Under the pieces are notes generated by a model, which made no database searches, was not told the origin of the DNA, and was given only the letters and a program-made list of their open reading frames with translations. A program made the position numbers and the translations under genes. This document shows, piece by piece, positions 46,501 through 55,500 of a stretch of DNA of 64,000 nt. Each line of letters opens with the position of its first letter. Position 1 is the stretch's first letter. The DNA comes from Micrasema longulum. Lineage: Eukaryota > Arthropoda > Insecta > Trichoptera > Brachycentridae. Location of the stretch: the NCBI GenBank assembly GCA_022494885.1, contig JAGVSM010000195.1:124001-188000 (forward strand), in the 5' to 3' direction.

Positions 46501-49500
46501 ACGACGAGTGGGCGGAAGAGTTGAGAAATGCGGAACTCAGTGTTGAAAATCGCGAAAAAAAAATTAGGGAGTGTTACGGAAAACTAGAAAATAATTTTAT
46601 CTTATTGGGTGCTACCGGGATCGAGGATCGCCTGCAAGAGGGAGTGCCGCAAACCATCGCTGCACTTATAGAGGCTGGTATTGTCGTCTGGGTGCTGACT
46701 GGAGACAAACCGGAGACAGCAATCAATGTGGCGTACTCCGCCAAGCTTTTTCCACCTCAAGTAGAATTATTGAAACTGATGGCGAGGAGTAAATCTCAAG
46801 CCGAGTCTACCATTAAGTTAGTATTTTTCTTTGGGTTTCATATTTTCTTTCATAGAAATGGGTTTGTTGGCTGTGTGTCGTACTTATTACATGTCTTTTC
46901 TTCTAGATGTTATTTAGACAGCATGGACAACATTGGCGTGAGTGAAGATGGCAACAGTATAGTGATAAGTCCCATACCCTCCAGGTCTAGCAAAGGCCGT
47001 GCGCTAGTCGTGGATGGGAAAACATTGACTTTTATATTAGACAAGAGGTCCAACCTTACGGGACCTTTCCTAGAACTGACTCGGCGGTGTATATCTGTAC
47101 TTTGCTGCAGAGCAACTCCACTGCAGAAGGCTTATATTGTCAAGGTAATTGACATAATATATATATAAATAAAAAATAATGTTTAGTTTTATTTATTTAT
47201 TTTTATTTATTTATTATCATTATATTACATACACAAAATTATAATTTTTGTAAAGTTGCTTTGACTGTCTAACTAGGGCTATTTACCCCGTTCTAAAACA
47301 GTCAAAAAAATATAAAAAACAGTAATCAATTTATAGAAACAGTTATAAAGATACAGGACAAAGTGAAAAACAAAGTAAAAATGGAGTAAAAACATGGTAA
47401 AAAATGTAGTAAAAACATAGTAAAATTGTAGTAAAAACATAGTAAAATTGTAGTAAAAACATAGTAAAAATGTAGTAAAAACATAGTAAAAAATGTAGTA
47501 AAAAAAAATGTAGCAAAAAAAAAAATTATAAAAACAAAGTAATAAATGCAGTGAAAACATAAAAACAGAATACATAGTAAGAAACATATTTAAAGTCATA
47601 ATAAAAAAATAAATGTATGTTGTATAGCAAAAAGCATATTTAAAGAAAGAAAAAAAAAACAGGATATTAAAAAATAAAGTAAAAGATGTAATAAAAATTT
47701 AAAAAAATAAATACATAGTTAAAACAAGTTAAAAAGTCATGAGGATCTTAAAAATTAAATCAGTAAAAAAAATCAGTATAATACCACATTTGTAGCTCAG
47801 TGTTTATTTCTTCCCGTAGTATTTATGTTCAATATATTATTCAATTAAGACAATGATTGTCTCGATCATTAATCAAAGCATTTATCATATATTCAATAAG
47901 AAATATTGTTATTAGACCTTGTTATGTCAAAACTTTTAATACTCGATTATGTTTATTAAGTAATATTCATTCTGGGCAATCAAGGAACTGAATCATATTT
48001 AATACACTTATATATAAATATTTATTTGTAATATATCACCTTTTCAAAAAATAATTTCCCTGGCTGTCAATTTATACTATTTTGATTAATGATTCAACAG
48101 GAAAAATGAACATTTTATCCCTTCTGCTATAATGTAATTGGATATTCTATTTTTTTTTTTATTAATAAATTTCATAAAAGGTAGATGTTTTCTTAAAATT
48201 CTATACATATCTACTTTTACACATCTAGTAAATGTTATCACTGTAACTCTCCAAAAAAAGAGACTAACTCTTGTGCTCGGAGAGTGACTTGCACTGTTGT
48301 AGTTGTTTATTTATATGAATTTATATAATTTTAAATACGAGTACATGAGAAATAAAAAACATAGGATGTATAAAGAAAAAACATAAAAGAATAATACATT
48401 CATACTAATTAAAATTTAATGTAGTTTTTACATGTGTTCAAAAAATTTCTTTAGATTTACTTTAAATTTATTTATTGAAATATTATTTTTAATAGTTTTT
48501 AGTTCATTGGGAAGATTATTATAATTTTGTACACCTTTGAAGACAAAGCTATTTTGACCATGACTTGTGTGGAATTTAGGAATTTTAATATTATTTGGTT
48601 TGGAATAATTCTTCTAATGACTTAAGCTAAACTTCAAAATAAAGTCACATCCGATTTTTATTTGTATAATGAGTGTGACATATTTAGATAAAAAAAGTTA
48701 TTTGCTGTGGTTCGACTTAAAAAATAATAGGTTTGATTTTATACTAAAAATTAGAATGGCCATTAAATTTATATTGTTTTCAATGTTTATAGGTTGTGAA
48801 AGAAGAAATGGGTGTTACTACTTTAGCTATAGGAGATGGTGCTAACGACGTATCCATGATACAGACAGCGGATGTTGGAATAGGTGATTATTTATCAATG
48901 ATTTTTATTGTACAAATAGTTTTAAAAATAAATATATACTACATATTATTTCATGCATTGTATAATTTAAATTGTATAGACCGCTGAGTGCAATTAATTT
49001 TGCGAACACTTCTGGCAGTGAGTGACATGGTTTCGAGACCGTACGTTGTTACTGGCAGAACACAAGACTTTGCCCTTCAGATTGTTTGGGATTTCCTTAT
49101 TTCCAAAAGCTGCTCGACTTAACTTGATTTGTCTAAGCAGTTCCGCAGATTGATTTCATTTTTCCAATTCGATTTTGTGCCCATGGTAAGTGTACTCGTC
49201 AACAGCACCGCGGTCTATGGAATGAGGAGATAAGACGCCGTACAAAGGTGACTGATATCGCAGAAAGAGTGGGAAGACAAAAATGGCAGTGGGCGGGTCA
49301 TGTGGCGAGACAAGAAGTTGATAGGTGGACCCCCAGAATACTAAATTGGAGATTTTAGGACGAGTAGGGATACCACAGAGGAGATGGACTGAAGACATCG
49401 TCGAACTAGAAGAAGAAGAAGTGGCTAGTGTTGCGGACTCACGGATCAGAGGTCAGAGGTTCGAACCCCACTCTACCCCAACTTGATTTCCATTTTGTAA

Positions 49501-52500
49501 AAGTGAGTTATTTACAACTCGTTGAAAATGGCCACCAAAAACGAAATATTTGGGTTAACTATAAGATCAGATTTCTAATATTTCTTAAAAAAAAAATATG
49601 TCTAAAAAAAACTTGTTTTCTGTAATATATTTGTATTTGTAAAATTCCTTTTCGCTGTGCATTATGTTTTTAATGTGTTTTTATGATAATAAATAAGTTA
49701 ATAATTCATGTTTATAAGAGAATAATATCTTCACTTACATTATAATATTAATTTTATTTCTCAGGCATATCCGGAATGGAAGGAATGCAGGCAGTAATGG
49801 CGTCAGATTTTGCCATCTCCAGATTTAAATATCTGGAGAGATTCCTTCTCGTCCATGGCCATTGGTGCTATAATCGTTTGGCCAGGATGATCCTCTACTT
49901 TTTCTACAAAAATGCTGTAAGTCAACTCCACACAAAATAATTATACCCGTTGAACTTCAATACTTTCAAAGATTGAATTAAAATTTGAATCGTGAGAAAT
50001 AACGTTTTTTTTCTTAAAAAACCACAATATTCTTTAACAGGTTTTCCTTATCATGCTTTTATTCTAAGGAATTTTGAGGTGTATAGATACAAAAATAATA
50101 CATTTGTGTTTTGTATCAACCTACACACCTTTTTAAAATTTGAATAATAATTTTGATATAAAGTATCAAACTTCTTTATATCAAAATTAGTCCGAGAAAT
50201 TAAAACAAACATTAGTTGAGTTTTACCTATTTCTTTGTTGCCTAATGTGCCCTTTCACCTAAGTTGGCATATTCAATTCTAGATTAAGATTCATAGTCCT
50301 AACGCTCCTATATACCTGCGTGAAAAATTTCAACGCTTATCAGTTCATGGTTTACCTCTTCGTTCTAATTCTCAAGGCACTCTCTTAATACCCATCCACA
50401 ATTCCTTTTTTTTCTCTAACTCATATAGTGTCCATGCGGCTCGACTGTGGAATCATCTCCCATCCACCATCAAAGATGTTACTACATTATCTCTGTTTAA
50501 ATCACGTCTGAAGAAACATCTCCTTTCTCTTCCTTGATCTCTCCTCCTTTCCTTTTTCCTCTCTCCGCTTTTTTCCTTTTTCCCATTGAGTAATAGTTTT
50601 GATTTAAGGTAATTTATAAACAAATACGTTTATTTCTATTTTATATATCTTTAGCTTTTTAATCTTTTTTTCTATTAAATATGTTCTGTAACTTGAATTA
50701 TAAAAATAAAACTTTTATTTTATTGGTTGGTTGGAAGAAATTGCCATTTGGTAATAAGTCCGCCAATGTACAAATAACATTATGTACAAAAGTTAAATAA
50801 ATAAAAATAAATAAATAAGATAAAAATTATTTACTATGGAGTTTTATCAAGAATTTAAATAAATAATCTAGCATTAAAGTAAAATAATCTTCAGAAAACA
50901 TAAATATTACCTTATTTTTCAGACCATACATCCAGATGCACTTTTTAACTCTGAAAATTTAACTTAAAATTAGGGTGCGTCTCATGGTTCTATGTTTCTT
51001 TAACGTCCAGAACATTTTTTTTTTTTCTAAAAATTGATCGATAATTTTTGGGCCGCGTTTTATGATCCGATGCGTCTTATCGTCCGCAAAATACGGTAAT
51101 TTGAATAATGTTGTTTTGTTAGCTGTTTGTCTCAAAATCTTGAGGTTAGCACTTTTGACCCATCGCGCATAACGCCTCGGGTTTGATTTCCAGCAATGAT
51201 GACACAAAATATTGCAACAAAAAAAATACACTCAAAATTTGCACCTCAATATTTCATAGTCTAAGCGTGAGACTGATTGGTTTACCGATGTAGTGATGTA
51301 TGAACTATTAAGTGCGGGGAGAGATCGAGTGAATGCGGGAAAATTTTTCTTACTTTTTGACCACTGTGCACCCCCAGACGTTCACTGTCATATGTCTAAA
51401 TCGGCCATTTTGCCGGAGAGCAAAAACAAACTTCAACATTTATTATTGCTCGTAATTTAATTACATTGTTCAGTAATTTTTTTTTGTATTTGCTTATTCG
51501 ACTGTTAAAATGTGAGAAGAATACTGAGCATCGCAATGAGGATGTTCAGTGCTACTGGAAATTAGATATAAAAAATGTTTTCTTATGTGTGGCAAAAAAT
51601 AGAGCATTTGATTGTACTGCAGAGTTTCACGAAAATGTAGGAAAAAATTAATAAAAATGGTTTTAATAAAAATGTACTATTCTGAAGTACATCAAATTTG
51701 TGACGTCGCTGCGGAGTAATTTCAAAATTGCAAAACTTAATGATGATAATACGATGCATAAAAAAAATTTAAAACAATCTTGGCAATAATTTTAATTTAA
51801 TTAAATTTTTGTTTATTCAGAAAAACAACAGCAATACAAAAAAATATACACAACATTATAAAAAAAAACCTAAAATAAATCCCAATCAGTTTTCCACATA
51901 AATACAATTATTAAAATCCAGTTCAGTTAGATATTAATTCATAGAAGTGCATGTGTGCGAGTTTTTTGTGTGAGGATGCGTGTGTAAGTGAGTGGAGTGT
52001 GGTTTTGGTAGGTATGTGAATATGTGTGTGAGTGTATACGGGTGTGAGGGTGGGTTTATGGGCAGGGTGAGTGTGTGTTTGATATGAGTGAATAGAAACA
52101 ACTTAAATTTATAATGTAAAAATATTTTTTTTTTATAAAGAATCATAATTTTTTTCATATAATAGTTTTTTAATTTTTGTTTTAAAAAAAAGTTTACTAC
52201 AGTTAAATATGTCTATGTTATTGAAAAATACATTATAATTACGCGCCAAGCGAATCAGAGGAGAGTACTGTGCATAGTTGGTGCGATCTGTTGGTGAATA
52301 ATGTCCTGTTCCTTGATCGGCACAGCACAAACTATGGCTTGCATGCACCAATGTCCCGATTGTGTCGCATTGTAAACTCGAGACAGGATCTGGACTTTTT
52401 TGGTGTAAGTCTTTCTAGATTTAAACAGTCACTAAGATAGACCAGATCTTGTCGTGGGGTAGTAATTATTATTACATTTTTTATCCTAGCTTTAATTTTC

Positions 52501-55500
52501 TTTATTTGTATTTTATTCAATGTGTCTGTATGTATTAAAAAGATTTGGGTTTGCCATTTTTTTAATGGACTAAGTCCGTTAATAAATAAATAAATACATT
52601 TTTTAAAAACCACTGAACTTCCTCATTACGCAGTGTTCGTTTTGATGTTTCACTCAACTGATTAAAAAAAATACTGAAGTATATATCTCGCTCAAAAAAA
52701 AAGTAAAGATACGTTAGTGTTCTCGTAAGATAAAAGTAATGTGGTTAAACTGCTAAATTTAGGCTTACAACAGTGTTTTTCTAGGCGTGTGATGTGTAGC
52801 CTTTACTATTATTTTATTCTTTGAACGCCTGTTAAGTTATCGTAATGTGTTTGTGCTTCCAGACGTTTGTGTTCCTCGTGTTCTGGTTCCAACTGTTCTG
52901 TGGCTGGTCGGCCTGCGTCATGGTGGATCAGATGTTCCTCATGATGTACAACCTCTTCTTCACTTCCCTACCGCCACTTGCCATCGGTAAATATATTTTG
53001 TTTCTTATGATAACGATGACTTCTTGGGGAATTTATTATTTATTTATTTATTGCTACTGCCGCAACTCCATTTCCCCGTAGGATGAAACAGAGAGGATGA
53101 AACGCCACATCCTTCCATAAATTCTTAATTTCCACCACATCATACATACTTGTCCTTAAGTTTTCTGCTTTTGATATGATCAATTTTTTATATTTTTTTT
53201 ACTATATTTAATGTTGTGGTCTAGTGCCTACTACATTTGCCTATCATACATAAGGTCCCGGGTTCGATTCTTGGTACGGTTGATTAAAAAAAAGTGCTTT
53301 TACATTGAAATATTTCAGCCCGTGGATTGGCACCTGAAGTATAAGACTGATCATCTTACCTTTATGTTACAAATGATTGAAACATGATGCGATTGGAGTA
53401 CTAATACAGTACCTTATGCACCATTAATGCAATAGAGCCAAATAGCATCTCAACAGCTGAGTCCCGGGCCTCGATTACGATGGGAAGTTAACATTTATCT
53501 TAAATTTTAGCTACAAAGTAAAGTTAAGTTTTCTATATGAAAATCAGAATATGCATACGACTTTTCTTCTAAACATGTTCAATTATAGGTTACCGACAAA
53601 GATACTTTAGATGTTCATCCAAATATAAGAAGTCGAATACAGTCGAAGATAACTCTGTTAACTCCCCACTGTAATCGGGGCCCTGTAGCACATTATTACT
53701 CTGAGACAATAACCAATCAGTTATAGCGTTGTCATGTTGTGGCAACCGGCAACAGATTTCCGGATTCCGCCGTAGCCATGTTTTTTGACATTTAGCGTGT
53801 TTTGTGGTTTACTGCTTACAAATAATTTGTTTTTAGAATTGTACTGGGCTTAAGTTTTAAATGTCAGAAACATTCACCAACTTGAACTCTAGATGTCGCG
53901 GGCGGTGCAATTTTAAGATTTCGATCAGGATTTTTAAAATTACAAAACTTAAAAAATCCTAGCGATGATAATCATATGATACATAATAATACAATTGATT
54001 TTATTTGGCTCAGTTTGATAATCTTTAAACAAAATAAATAAATAATTAAAACCAATGAACTTTCTCATTGTACTGTTGCTTGTATGAAATTGATAACATG
54101 TTATTTCTCTTCAGGGGTGTACGACCGTGTGGCACCCGAGGCTCTCCTTCTTGAGCGTCCGGGGCTGTATGCCGCGTGCCGCCTTAGCACGGCGTACCGT
54201 CCGCGCTCCTACTGGCTCGCCATGGCCGATGCGCTGTACCAGAGTGTAGCGCTCTTCTTCACGGCGCTGCACGCCTTCTGGGACAGCCCCGTGGACCTGT
54301 ACCTCTTCGGGGCTAGCATCTCCAGCTCCTGCATCGTCATCATGCTGTGCCATGTCGCCATCGAAACCAGGAGTTGGGTCAGTCTTACATTTTTATCTAT
54401 TATTGTTTCAATTGCACTTTGGACGATGTGATAGTAAATGAATACCGAATGCAGTTCTGTGTGTAAAATAGAACCAGAATCCTGGACGAGTTTCGACTCG
54501 ATGGCTACCCTTTGTAGTATCCATCATGTTCTTTTTAGGTATGCTTGGTACCACAAGGCCAGAAGGAGCATTGCCTTGCTTGTGACGACCTTTAAACTTC
54601 TGAACTGGTTAATTTATAATCCCAACGTTTTGGAGCGCGTGAAATTATTCTACTTGAGAGCTAGGCAACACAGGCCATGTTTTCTTCCTGAGTGGGGGAT
54701 GATTGGTCTGTTGAACAGCCTACCAAGTGAGGTGGATCTTTTTCATGCTAGGATTACCCGTTTTAGACTGTCCCTCTATAACTATGTATCGTGATGTGTA
54801 TTGGTGATTTAGTTGTCTTTGTTTTTATGGATTATTTGGTGACGGAGACAAATTATGGAAGATGTTATCGGAGCATACTCCATAGGAGTGAGCAGAAATA
54901 TGATACGGGCTATTGCTTCTCTGTATAAAGACAGATTCCTAAAGGAGTCAAACAGGGATGTGTGATGTAACCATGGCTCATGGCTTAACATATATAATCA
55001 ACAAATAATAGAATCACTCTCTAAACAGTCAAACTTTTTATCTATTTCCCCAGACCATTCTCCACGTGTTATCGCTGTTGGGTTCCCTGTTTGCCTTCTA
55101 CGGCTTCTCCTTGATCTACAGCGCTATATGTGTCCAGTGCATGGGACTCCCTTCCAACTACTGGGTTATGGAGACTGCCATGGCCACGCCCGAGTATTGG
55201 CTGGTCATGGTGCTGAGTGTGGTTATCGCCCTGACTCCAAGGTAAAACTAGCATTTTATTTCAGTCATAAACCTAGTTAATGTCTACACTTCACGTTTCT
55301 CTGTTAAGATTCCAATCTACCAGCGGTGTTATTCCGAACCGCTTTCATGGCCGTAGAATACACTTTTATCTCGCATATTTTGTATGTAAATACGCGAGAT
55401 AAAAGCTTTTTCTACGCCGCGAGAGCGTTTGGAATATCACCCCAGGTTTGATAAAAAAATACATCAAATATTTATTTATTTTTATTTATTTTATTTAAAT

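Noticed and set aside
46169..46546. Second plus frame of 125 codons
   Set aside because: Overlaps the ATPase N domain in another frame; no domain of its own.
47380..47520. CRISPR-like array
   Set aside because: Head-to-tail minisatellite without unique spacers, in a eukaryotic intron.
47279..47599. 106-codon minus frame
   Set aside because: Encoded by the intronic AT-rich minisatellite.
54111..54353. Minus frame in the M6-M8 exon
   Set aside because: Shadow of a GC-rich coding exon.
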